A stretch of 64,000 bases of DNA from Salvia splendens (lineage: Eukaryota; Streptophyta; Magnoliopsida; Lamiales; Lamiaceae), in the NCBI RefSeq assembly GCF_004379255.2, contig NC_056050.1, forward strand, positions 11,841,410 to 11,905,409, written 5' to 3'. The notes under the pieces were generated by a model, which was not told where the DNA came from, ran no database searches, and saw only the letters and a list, made by a program, of their open reading frames with translations. Within the stretch, counting starts at the first letter, position 1. Each line of letters begins with the position of its first letter. This document shows, piece after piece, positions 1 through 9,430 of the stretch. A program made the position numbers and the translations under genes.

Positions 1-1493
1 CACTGTTTCAGATGCATCTTGTTAAACTCGCGTATCAGGCCTTCTTCTTTGGTGAGAAAAGTAGCTAGTTGGGATTGGTTCTTCCGGCTCAAAGCATCTG
101 CCACTACATTTGCTTTGCCCGGGTGGTAGTTGATGCCACAATTTTAGTCTTTCACCAATTCGAGCCATCTTCGTGACGCATATTCAAATCTTTTTGCTCG
201 AAGAAAAACTTTAGGCTTTTGTGGTCCGTAAATATCTCACATCGAACTCCGTAGAGATGATGTCTCTAAATCTTTAAGGCGTGTACTACCTCTGTTAACT
301 CCAAGTCATGGGTTGGATAGTTCAACTCGTGTGGCCTCAATTCTCGAGATGCGTAGGCAATCACTTTGTTGTTTTGCATTAATACGCCGCAAGTCCCACC
401 TTTGAAGCGTCCGTGTATACCACATAGTTCACTCCAGGCTTTGGCACGGCTAGAATCGGTGCACTAGTTAGTTTCTCCTTCAAGAGTTGAAAATTTGCCT
501 CACACTCCGGGGTCCAATTGACTTTATCCCCTTCTTGAGTTGTTGGGTCATGGGTCTCGATATCTTGGAGAATCCCTCTATAAACCTTCGGTATTATCCT
601 GCCAAGCCTAGGAAACTGTGAATCTCGTTTGGTGTTGGAGGTGCTTTCCATTGTTGTACCGCCTCCACCTTGGCGGGATCCACTCGAATTCTTTCTGTCG
701 ACACAATGTGACAGACAAAGTTTACTTCCTTAAGTCAAAACTCACACTTGCTGAATTTGGCGTGCAATTTCTCACTCCCTAACGTTTCCAAAGTGATTGA
801 AAGGTGTTCCTCGTGTTCCTTCTCATTCTTTGAGTAGACGAGTACATCAACTATGAAGACCAAAACGAACTTATCCAAGTATGGGTGAAATACTCGATTC
901 ATCAAATCCATGAATACTGCAGGTGCATTCGTCAATCCAAACGGCATTACCACCAACTCATAGTGACCATATCTTGTGCGAAAAGCGGTCTTCGGTATGT
1001 CTTCTCTTCGGACCCTCAATTGATGGTATCCGAACCTTAAGTCCATCTTTGAGAACACATCGGCTCCTCGGAGTTGATCGAATAGATCATCTATCCTTGG
1101 TAGTGGATACTTGTTCTTGAGGGTCATCTTGTTCAACTCTCTATAATCGATACACATTCTCATCGATCCATCATTCTTCTTCACAAAAAGCACAGGCGCG
1201 CCCCACGGTGAAATACTGGGTCTAATGAAACCCAAGTCCATAAGCTCTTGAAGTTGTATCTTGAGTTCTTCCAACTCTTTAGACGCCATTCGATGTGAGG
1301 CCTTAGACACTGGAGCCGACCCTGGCTCTAGGTCGATTGTGAACTCCAATTGTCGATCTGGCGGTGGGCCAGGTAAAGCTTCAGGAAAAACGTCTGGAAA
1401 TTCTCGTACCAGAGCGACATCCTCCACTTTCCTTTCTTCCTTCTCATCTTCTTGTAGATAGACCAGATAGGCAGGACGCCCTTTACTCAACAT
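1..1493 (-). pseudogene. Tekay/Del-type Ty3/gypsy pol remnant (RT and RNase H)
   Basis: Read on the minus strand, this is the reverse transcriptase and RNase H part of a chromovirus polyprotein that would copy element RNA into DNA. The reading opens near 1493 with a linker containing [11 protein letters not shown], typical of the Tekay/Del lineage. RT follows, with CIDYRELN and [10 protein letters not shown]. The catalytic block at 846-857 reads FIVD where F/YIDD is expected, so one metal-binding Asp has become Val. A stop follows at 735-737 (after FSKCEF, where Trp is usual) and another at 594-596. A frameshift near 530 leads into the RNase H start (YTDASK), and a further shift lies near 380. 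The RNase H end (KANVVADALSRK) sits near 90-120. Integrase would lie left of the window. Gag and protease are absent because a foreign LTR abuts at 1498. The element is dead. Lineage is from motif recognition only. Confidence 0.88.
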
Positions 1494-1497
1494 CGTA

Positions 1498-2540
1498 TGT
1501 CACGACCGCCCATACTAGGGGTACTACAACGCGGCGATCGTGACCAAGGGACGACAAAAACGACAACTTACAAGGATAATAGTTTATGAAAGCTTAATTA
1601 GCTTAAAGGAATAACATTTTTGGTTCATTAAAAGCATATACAACAAATTTTTAGTTTAAAGAACTTAATGTTATAAATTTATTATTAATTAGCAACGACT
1701 TAAGACAAATAGGTTTTTCAAAATAAGCAGTGGAGAAAATTAAAAAAAACAATTAACTTCCGAAAGAAAACATTTGGTTTAGTTCACGAGAAACCATTTT
1801 AGAGAACCTAGGTAAACATCAGATTAAAGCCTAACACAATTAAACATGCTCAAACACAGTACGAAATGGAATAAAGTCTTGAGGCATAGTTCAAAAATAT
1901 AGCAGCGTAACTAAGGTTTAAAGATTGTCGAGGATAACGCCTATGTATGAAGACACAACGCATCCTAAGTTCTTGGGCCAACTCAACATCCTCCGCAACA
2001 TCCCGCTCAACCTGCACATAAAGAAAAAGAATATGCAGGGCTGAGTACTTGTTGTACTCAATGGGCTCATGCCGAAAACAATTTAATATAGTTATGTCAT
2101 CCATACCAGTGATCTCGAGTTTTATATGTAGTAAGAAAATATCACGAGAACACAAAAATATTTCAAAGTCTGGCCAGACAATTTATCTCCCCACTTTTCT
2201 CATCAATCCATCAATCACAATCATCATATCACAGTGCGACGAAAGTGTGATCACACTATTCGCCCACGAGACCGGCCGACTAGCAAGGACGGCTCACGAT
2301 CCCACCAGTGTACACAGCTTGATAGGGTTTGCGGCCTTACTCAGACCCGAATTCGTTTCACAACACAACCATATAGCCTAACGGAGCAAGCTCAGACGAA
2401 CTAGGCATCAGGCAACAATTTCACAAACAAAAAAAAACGTGGCATGACATAACAAGTTAAACCACCCTTATCACACCACATCGTATTTTCGGAAAATAAA
2501 GAGATTTGAAAAGAAAGCCCACCTCGTTTGCTTAAATTAT
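1498..2540 (-). mobile_element. Tekay-family LTR fragment
   Basis: The sequence starts TGTCACGACCGCC and is clearly related, over about 1.04 kb, to the solo LTRs at 27017-30003 and 44054-47047. Shared blocks include the stretch around 2030-2130 (GAGTACTTGTTGTACTCAAT), the block around 2250-2350 (CCCACGAGACCGGCCGAC) and AAGAAAGCCCACCTCGTTTG near 2515. By comparison with plant Tekay LTRs, which begin TGTARCACCCC, this edge is the 3' end of an LTR on the minus strand. Similarity stops near 2540, so the other half is missing or too diverged to see. It abuts the pol reading frame at 1-1493, either by insertion into it or by a deletion that removed gag. Only one copy of the AACGGAGCAAGCTC repeat is present, against three in the later LTRs. 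Confidence 0.75.
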
Positions 2541-3581
2541 TATTTGACTTATTTACAGCTGGAATAAATTAAATTTGACCAATCATAATTCAAGAAAACT
2601 TAGAGTTACTCCAATTAGCTAGCATCTTGATAATTCACTCTTTAACAATTCAAAATATTTTTGTTACATCTACGATGCACCTGTCACGTAATGAAAATTT
2701 TATTTAATTTTCTACGAATTGATTTATGTTTGAATTTTGAAAGAAAGTGTTGATTTATGTTTTAAATACATAAACATAAACATACTATTGATAGATATTT
2801 TGTAAATAATTATGTAATGAATAAGTTATGTAAATTTAAATAACTTAATATTTTTTAATAATATTAAAGAAAATTAAAAATATGTATTTCATCGTTGAAT
2901 GATTAATTAAAAATATGTATATAATTAAAGAAAATTTAAAATACGTATTATTTTTTGAAAATATTAAAAGAATTAAAAATACGCATTGGCCCGAATAACC
3001 CGGTGGGTTAGCCCGAAACCCGAAGGGTTAGGGTTAGGGTCGAACTTTTATAACCCGAAAAAATCATAACCCGAATAGCCCGTATCCGAATGGCCCGACA
3101 ACCCGAACGGGTTGGCCCGAACCCGAACGGGTTAGCCCGATTGACATCCCTAACAAGGAGTAGTTTTTTAAAATTCCACTATTCTAACATATGAACTTCT
3201 AAACATTTAAATGTCAATCCTAATTCCATAACTTCTTTAATCATAAATTATGTTTTGTAGTATAATTTAGTTTTCTGGTATATTTAAAAAATACAATTTG
3301 CAAACATTATTAAATTAGCTTTTGTTTCAGTGGAATAAAAATGTAGTAAAATATCTAATTAAAAATGAAATTATAAAAAAAACTGAATGTTAATAAAGAA
3401 GAAAAGAAACATGATCCCAATTAATTAATTTAAAAGAATCGCCAATTAACTATGGAGTACTACCATTGAACTAGTACCACTAATTAAAGGTAACTAAACA
3501 TGAAGCGGTGTTGTTTCCTAGGCACAGCACCGTGCTGTATTTTCCATACACTGCAGGGGAAAACACATTTCATTATCACTC
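2541..3581. other. AT-rich intergenic DNA, no gene seen
   Basis: About 1 kb of A/T-rich DNA with many poly-A and poly-T runs and no reading frame resembling a protein family. It may hold diverged LTR sequence continuing from the left, but I could not align it by eye. Apart from the AACCCG-rich tract listed separately I see nothing here. Confidence 0.6.
2988..3153. repeat. AACCCG/CCCGAA-rich tract, possible end of a non-autonomous hAT-like transposon
   Basis: Imperfect repeats of AACCCGAA, CCCGAACGGGTT and their complements fill this tract, which is far more GC-rich than its surroundings. It ends CCCGATTGACATCCCTAA. The complement (TTAGGGATGTCAATCGGG) resembles the terminal sequence of small non-autonomous hAT-type elements common in plants. 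I could not find a matching inverted end or an 8-bp target duplication, so the class is an inference. Confidence 0.35.
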
Positions 3582-3933
3582 TTAGGCCACCCGCAACGCG
3601 TCACGCGGGTGGCACGGAACCCGTCACGCAGGGACGGGACGGCAGCGCGACGCGTTGCGACGCCCCGTCTCGTCCCCAGCCCGTCACCATCTCGTCATGA
3701 AACCCGTTCCGCCGGGGCGTAACGCGGGACAGCTCGCCACGCGCCACGGCGACGTGGCGCGCTCCCAGGCCATGCGTGACGCCCACTCGCCGGCTCGCGA
3801 GTGGGCGTCATCACGCTGACGCAATAATTAATTTTTTTTTTAAAAATCGAATTAAATAAAAAAAATTAAAAAAAGTGAAACGGTAATGTTACCGTTTAAA
3901 AGAGCCGTTTTCAATTTTTTAATGTTTTTACTT

Positions 3934-3941
3934 TATAAATA
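3934..3941 (+). promoter_or_regulatory. TATA box of the Harbinger Myb/SANT gene
   Basis: TATAAATA lies 98 bp upstream of the ATG at 4039, followed by a C/T-rich leader without upstream ATG. The spacing fits a plant core promoter. Confidence 0.55.
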
Positions 3942-4038
3942 CTCCCAATTCATCCTCATTTCACACACAACTACGCATCTATTCTTCCAAATTTATCTCC
4001 ATTTCCTCTCCAATTTTCATCTAATATCTAATCACAAA

Positions 4039-5109
4039 ATGTCCGGCGACGGAAACTCCGGCGGTGGCGGCTCCGGCGCGTGGGATCTCAATGCGTTCGG
4101 CGACTGGGGGAGCATGTACAACACATTGGGTGGTTCCGGTTCATCGACGCCGGGCACCCAGGGTTCGGGCACGTCGGGGGTGTACCAACCACCCAATTTT
4201 GATGTTGATGCATACGCCCGTCCCTACGCCCCGCGGTATTCGCAGGGATTATCCCAGATTCGGGAGGATTATCCGGTTCAACCCAATCCGGAAGAAGGCC
4301 GAGGCGGATGAGGCTCCAGGGCGGAGGCGGAGGCGGAGGCGGATCTAGGCCGGCATCCGTACGGCCCCAAAGAAACACTGGCGGTGTACAACGCCTGGAT
4401 CAGCATCTTGTACGATCCCATCGGCGGGAATCAACAACCCCGGAAGTGCTTCTGGGAAAAGGTCACCGAGGCCTACCACGAGATTAAGCCGAAAAAGACC
4501 CGTCGCCGCACATATAAGATGCTCCGCGCTCACTTTGACCGAGTCGACAGAGAGGTCAAACGATTCTGCGGCATATACAAGAATGAAGTGGCTCAGTACC
4601 AAAGCCGAGCCACGGGAGCCGACATTCTGAGGTCGGCTTTGCGGGTCTACTACGAAGACACCGGCAAACAATTCAAATATGACGATGTTTGGGAGGTCGT
4701 CAGGGACGAGGAAAGATGGGCCGACGGTGTGCGGTCCAACTTGGGCTCGACCTCGAAGCGCACGAAGCACACGGCGAGTGGCCAATACTCCTCTGGTGAG
4801 GGTGGTTCGGGCATCGGGCCAAAAGAGTTTGCCTCGCAAGGGGGAAATGTGGCGAAGGCGGCTAGAGGGAGGAGGGACTGAGCCGAATCAAGCCAGGCAG
4901 GCTCGGGATCAGGCTCGGGCTCGGGGGGACCCTCGAACTCCCTTATGTCCATGTACATGACCACCACAATGGCGGACACTTCCCGCTTTACGCCCACCCA
5001 ATACGAAGCTTGGCTTAACGGAGTCCTGTTTATGGCGGCACAACTTGGTATCCCGCCTCCAAGTGGCCTCAGGGCACCTCCAGAATATCACCACAATTAC
5101 CCAAACGCA
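4039..5109 (+). pseudogene. Harbinger Myb/SANT-like DNA-binding protein, broken
   Basis: This is the accessory gene of PIF/Harbinger elements, a trihelix/Myb-like protein thought to bind the element ends and help the transposase reach DNA. I start at the ATG at 4039 (MSGDGNSG) after a TATA box and clean leader. A Gly/Ser-rich N-terminus runs to a TGA at 4309-4311. Coding resumes in another frame near 4342, so a frameshift lies in the GGCGGA microsatellite at about 4318-4343. The SANT-like domain follows (AWISILYDPIGGNQQ, then CFWEKVTEAYHEIKP, HFDRVDREVKRFCG and VWEVVRDEERWA). An in-frame TGA interrupts at 4879-4881, after which the same frame continues through a Gly/Ser linker to a C-terminal part with TPTQYEAWLNGVLF. 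The reading stops where Athila begins near 5109. Similar proteins are often mislabelled 'glutathione S-transferase T3-like' in plant databases. It is non-functional. Confidence 0.8.
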
Positions 5110-5274
5110 TCATCTCTGTGGGATTCGACCCTTACCTCCACTATACTAATCAGTAGAAGTGGGTTGAGGAATTTCTTTGATAGTCAGGTTCAGACTTAGC
5201 TGGGGTTTCTATCCTGATCAGTAGGATACACCCTTGCTTTACACGACACCTGCACACCTGCATGCTTCATCAAA

Positions 5275-5292
5275 TGGCGCCGTTGCCGGGGA
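5275..5292 (+). promoter_or_regulatory. Athila primer binding site (tRNA-Asp type)
   Basis: TGGCGCCGTTGCCGGGGA lies 2 nt after the LTR end at 5272. Athila elements typically use this sequence, complementary to the 3' end of tRNA-Asp, to prime minus-strand synthesis. Confidence 0.85.
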
Positions 5293-5378
5293 TGAATGGC
5301 ATTGTTAGCTGTTATTGTGTGTGATACTTTGGCGTATATATTGTGTATAACTTTTCTCTTTTCTTTTTATTTCAGTTT

Positions 5379-7673
5379 ATGAGAAGCAGCTTGGCTCCTG
5401 ACTATTGGAGACCGAAGATACTCCAACGAGGGACTATACTTGTGACCACTCGTTCTGGCCTGTCGACAGCCCTGTCTGACTTAGGCACGAGTAGTGACGA
5501 AGAGCAAGACACCATAGAAGGAGGAATACCAGAAGTGATACTACAATTGGAAGGTAATCCAAGGAGGATGGCTGCCCAAGTAGATGATGATCCAGAGATC
5601 AGATCGCTGAATGCGCATACCGAATGAGAACCGCCGCAAGCTATAGTTGTCACCCCGGGATAGACATCCTGCGATGTGAAGCCCCATGTTATCGCAATTC
5701 TACCCACGTACTGTGGAAAGAGCTATGAAGGGCCCTACGAGTTCCTTCATGAGTTCTGTAAGATTTGTAAGGCACAGAGAAGGCCAGCAGGGGCGACCAA
5801 AGATGACTACAGATTGAAGGGCTTGTCGTTCGTCCTAAAGGGGGAGGCCAACACATTGTTCATGCGCCTGCCACCCGACTCCATTGAGCGTTGGGCAGAT
5901 TTCAAGTCCGCATTCTTAGGCAAATTTTTCCCGTCATCAAAGATGAGTGCATTGAAGAGAGAGATAACCAGTGTGAAGCAAGGTTACGATGAACCCCTGA
6001 GTGTTTATTGGGCGAAGTATATGAGTCTTTTGGATGCATGCCCGAACCATCGTATGGCAGATATAGAGATACATCATACCTTTTATAAGGGGATGAATAA
6101 GGCAACAAAAGATCTGGCAAACTAGTCGTCAGGAGGAAGCTACACGCAACTGAGGGTTAGCGAAGCGAAGGTCCTAGGGAAGCTTCTGAGCACGAAGAAG
6201 GAGTACGACAATTCGAGGGATGGATATGGCAGAGAAAGGATTGCGAGTGCGTCGTCTACTGATCAGGAGCGGAAGATAGAGCAGAAGATGGACTTGTAGA
6301 TAGAAGAGCTGAAAAAGATGCTCCTGAGCGCGATCGAGAAGAACACTCCACCACCTTCCCCAACTAGGATCTATAAGGGTGCAGAGCTGGGAAGTCAAGG
6401 GCCAACCTATGCTCAGCTGAATGACTTCGTCAATATGGAGCAAGTCAATGCTGCAGGGTACTATAATTCTAGTGGGAATTGGATCCTGGGGAGACAGCGG
6501 GACGCACCATGGAGGGACCATCCAAATTTTTGATGGGGAGATGGGAACCAAAACCAAAACCAAAACCGAGGTCAAGGTCAGAACCAATACAACCCCCACC
6601 CGAACCAACATCTCAACCATGGCCCAGCAAATCCCGACCACCAATCCAACTGGTCAAGAAGGAACCAACAACCCCATAACCAAAACCACATAAACAAAAC
6701 TCAAACCCTGTCTATGTGCCACCACACCAAAGAAACTTCCAAAATTACCAGAATCAGTATAATCAAGGTCCCCACACCAGCAAAACCAGAACCAGTTCCA
6801 AAGCCAGAACCAGAATCAATATCACCAAGACCAATACAACCCTCCTGCCCAGTATAACCAATACCCACCTAACCAGAACCAGCAAAACTTTCAGAATTAC
6901 CAGCACAACCAAAATTCCCAGTACAACCAGCATCAAGGACCAAATCAGTCTCAATATCCTAACAGGTCAAGAAGATCTATGGAGGACATGATGGGAGAAC
7001 TGCTCGCTTCGCAGCAGAGTATCAAGGGTGAGTTGCAGTCCAATAATGAAGTAGTGCAGGGGATGCAGAATGCCCAGAAGGAGCATAAGACGAACATAGA
7101 TATGATGAATAGGAAATTAGCCCAGCTGGCGAGTTCAATGGGTGAAATGAAGGGGAATTCAGGAAAACTCCCGTCTACAGTCCATGTGCCTAAAAAGGCA
7201 AACGTGAGCAAGGTCACCCTGCGGTCTGGTAGTGCTTATGAAGGACCCCAACCGAGGAAACCCAGTGGAGAACCTAGTGGGACAAAGTTACCGAGAGACG
7301 TTGTCTCAGAAGGAGAGCTCAATAAACCTCTGCCTCAGATGCAAGATCCATTTTTCTTGGATGAAACACTATTGGGAAAAGATGAAACCAAAGGCGCACT
7401 GCCCATGGAAGACCCTCCTAAAGGAACATAACCCATGAAAGAAACTCCAGCCCAGAATGTGCCCAAGGAAGACTCCGGAAAGGCTGTTGAAGAACCGGTA
7501 GACGAGGCGAAAGGAAAAAAACCATTCCCTTACCGTTTCGTGACTAAGAGGAAGAAAGAGAACCCAGTAGATTACCTGTCGATTTTTGGGAAGCTGGATG
7601 TCACCATAACATTCCTCTAAGCCGTGAAGCTATCCCCGCTTGGAAAATTTATCAAAGAGTTCATAGCCGGGCA
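5379..7673 (+). pseudogene. Athila gag polyprotein, broken and truncated
   Basis: Gag builds the virus-like particle of the element. The first plausible start is the ATG at 5379, about 90 nt after the primer site. The frame is kept through in-frame stops at 5625, about 5661, 6123 and 6531. The conserved capsid-like region lies at 5710-6120 (GEANTLFMRLPPDSI, FLGKFFPSSK, PLSVYWAKYMSLLDACPN). A low-complexity Asn/Gln/Pro region follows (about 6540-6960), then a shift to another frame at about 6979. That frame holds a coil-forming segment (MEDMMGELLASQQSI) and the conserved LRSG sequence near 7220. A further stop at 7429-7431 and another at 7618-7620 precede the breakpoint. The multiple stops show long decay. 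There is no protease or pol. Confidence 0.8.
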
Positions 7674-7741
7674 AAAGATGAACAGAAACTTGTCGGCAAT
7701 AATTTTTGCCTTAAAGAGAGATTGAAAATGACAGCGATGAA

Positions 7742-7978
7742 TTATGCTGCTGAAATATTAATGAGGATCTTTCTTTTTCTTTTTGCCTCTGTAATAATCC
7801 TCTTATAGTGTTGCAAAACAGATGAGATCTCAATTTTTTCTCTGAAAGAAAAGCTCCTAATAAGCTCTTTAGAAAGAATCTTAACATGTTCTTCCCACCT
7901 TGAAATTTCCTTATTAAGGATTTTAATTTCAAGACCGAAATTATTTCTTTTATCAAGAATATTGTCTCTAAAATTCAT
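7742..7978 (-). CDS. EPRV small ORF B, 78 aa, function unknown
   Basis: An ATG-started frame (ATG at 7978) of 78 codons, the last gene before the lost promoter. It lies 9 nt after the stop of small ORF A and matches an intact 78-codon frame in EPRV copy 3 at 39825-40061, with substitutions but no frame break. The product is rich in Lys, Arg, Ile and Leu with charged heptad-like spacing (KILNKEISRWEEHVK), which suggests a helical or coiled-coil protein, and it has a basic tail. Small coiled-coil virion-associated proteins exist in caulimoviruses, but I see no motif that proves the link. Conservation of the open frame in two separate copies is the main reason for calling it a gene. Confidence 0.5.
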   Translation of the reverse strand: MNFRDNILDKRNNFGLEIKILNKEISRWEEHVKILSKELIRSFSFREKIEISSVLQHYKRIITEAKRKRKILINISAA

Positions 7979-7987
7979 AAGACAATT

Positions 7988-8215
7988 TTAACATGCACTG
8001 ATAAGTGTGAGAGTTTGAATTTTTCTTTCGCATTCGCAAATAATGCTATGAAGACTATGCATTTCTTCATAAATTGGTGCAAGGGACCATTGTCTCCTTC
8101 TGTAGAAATATCTCTCTTCATCAAGCTCAATAAGCCTTTCTTTACTTCTTTTAATAGTGCTTTGGAGAAGGCGAATTTCTTTTCCAAAGTTATTTTTTAA
8201 AAAAGGTATAACCAT
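7988..8215 (-). CDS. EPRV small ORF A, 75 aa, function unknown
   Basis: It starts at the ATG at 8215, 30 nt after the stop of ORF2, and encodes 75 residues. The counterpart in copy 3 (39588-39815) has the same start and stop positions but carries one nonsense codon. The protein is basic and probably helical (LKNNFGKEIRLLQSTIKR). It ends with two Cys, in CECERK and ISAC. The stop codon that separates ORF A from ORF B is present in both copies, so the split is likely original rather than a mutation. No family recognised. Confidence 0.48.
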   Translation of the reverse strand: MVIPFLKNNFGKEIRLLQSTIKRSKERLIELDEERYFYRRRQWSLAPIYEEMHSLHSIICECERKIQTLTLISAC

Positions 8216-8245
8216 TAAAACCGAAACTTAAAATCATGATCATAA

Positions 8246-9430
8246 TCATGGGAGTTGAGAGTCAAGCATAATGTCATTATTATCCTGATGACTTGCAGAG
8301 GCTGACTCATCAGAAAATTTTTCTGTCTCTTCTTCATCACTTCCTTCCTCAGAAAGCTTTTGCTGAAGAAGTCTTCTGAGATCTTTTAGATCTTTCTTAG
8401 GGGAGCTTTTGATAAGTTCTCCCAAGATTTCTGCAAGGTCCCTTTTAGGGGTTGCTGGTGGTGGTGGAGCTTTAGCGGGTTCAAGGTTAATAATTCCCCT
8501 TTTAGAGAATACTGATTCCTCGAAAAATTCAAATTTTTCCCACCACTTGATGAGAATTCTTCTTCCCAAATATGGGATGTGTCCCTGAAGGACTTCGAGC
8601 TTCTTAATTGGAACGCTTCGTATGACAACATCCCATTTAAGAATCCAAGGCACTTGATAAAGTGCGGCAAACATGAGTTCTTTAAATTTCATGGACTGAT
8701 TAGTCTCGCAAAAGTCTTCGAACACCTTCCTGACTTTATCTGGAAGAACGATGGGATTTAATCCCCATTCTGAAAACCAGAAAATGAACCACTGAGGAAA
8801 TTTAGTGGTTTCGCAGTCCCTGAATTGAAGGAACCAACTGTGCTTAGCTTTTCCGTTTTCATAACAGAAAGCCCCCTTCCATGCTTTGATATAATCAAAG
8901 TAGTTGAACCATGGCTTATCACAAGTTCTTTTTTCTTTTGCGACTTCTCGGCAACTGTATAAGTCACCTTGCCATTCTTCTGGAGAGATGACCTTTTTAA
9001 TAAAGGCTTTTGAATAAGCCCATTTTGTTCCTGCCCTGGTGACAGAATCAAAATCCACAGATTTTGTGGTGCTCAGTATAGCGAAATAATACTGAAATGC
9101 TTTTGGATAGAGAAAGGGGTCAGCGAACTCCCTCAAATAAAAGGTAGACATTTCTCCCGGAGAGAGGTGAGCATATTTTTCTTCAACTGGGCAAATCCAT
9201 TCAGTTGAGAGAGGAATGTATGGATAGATATATTAATTGGTCTGATTAGACCTGATTGCCAATGCATAGGCATCATCCCTAAGCCTTTTTTCTTTAGGAG
9301 TTTTTTCAAGTGTCTCAGCTTTAAGCTGTTCTTGCGTTTTTGCACATGCAGCCTTATAAGACTGCATTTGACGATCCCCTTTTGAAGGTTTATTAACCTT
9401 ATTTTTTCCTTTGTCAATTTGTCGATGCAT
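8246..9430 (-). pseudogene. EPRV ORF2 protein, one internal stop
   Basis: A protein of about 390 residues encoded downstream of the polyprotein. I start at the ATG at 9430 because it overlaps the ORF1 stop (9414-9416) by 17 nt and the same arrangement is in copy 3. The N-terminus is basic (MHRQIDKGKNKVNK). The central region is aromatic-rich (PWFNYFDYIKAWKG) and contains a conserved block YLGRRILIKWWEKFEFF near residue 280. A Pro-rich linker (PAKAPPPPATP) leads to a Glu/Asp/Ser-rich acidic tail. An in-frame TAA at 9233-9235 breaks it; copy 3 reads through there. Florendoviruses carry an ORF2 of unassigned function in this position; a role like the caulimovirus transactivator/inclusion protein is possible but unproven. 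Confidence 0.7.

Larger units (their letters stand above)
3585..5109 (+). mobile_element. PIF/Harbinger DNA transposon, 5' part
   Basis: The left end is a TTA trinucleotide (3582-3584), the usual Harbinger target, followed by GGCCACCCGCAACGCG as the presumed terminal inverted repeat. A GC-rich subterminal region with several short inverted repeats follows (to about 3825), then an AT stretch, a TATA box and the Myb/SANT-like gene. The right end and the DDE transposase gene are missing: near 5109 the sequence changes to the 3' part of an Athila LTR. The class rests on the end sequence and on the type of protein; the far end cannot be checked. Confidence 0.7.
5110..7673 (+). mobile_element. Athila (Ty3/gypsy) fragment: LTR end, PBS, gag
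   Basis: The 3' part of a 5' LTR runs from about 5110 (CTCTGTGGGATTCGACCC, a segment typical of Athila LTRs) to ...CTTCATCA at 5272. A primer site and a leader follow, then a decayed gag. The fragment ends at about 7673, where gag sequence passes directly into EPRV DNA in the opposite orientation. The 5' end of the LTR and all of protease-RT-integrase are missing, so both ends are rearrangement or insertion breakpoints. Confidence 0.78.

Noticed and set aside
3025..3042. Telomere-like GGGTTAGGGTTAGGG
   Set aside because: Only two or three imperfect units inside an AACCCG tract; plant telomere repeats are TTTAGGG and this is not an array.
3500..3790. Open frames in the GC-rich stretch on both strands
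   Set aside because: They lie in the subterminal region of the Harbinger element and follow inverted repeats; no protein family and no upstream signals.
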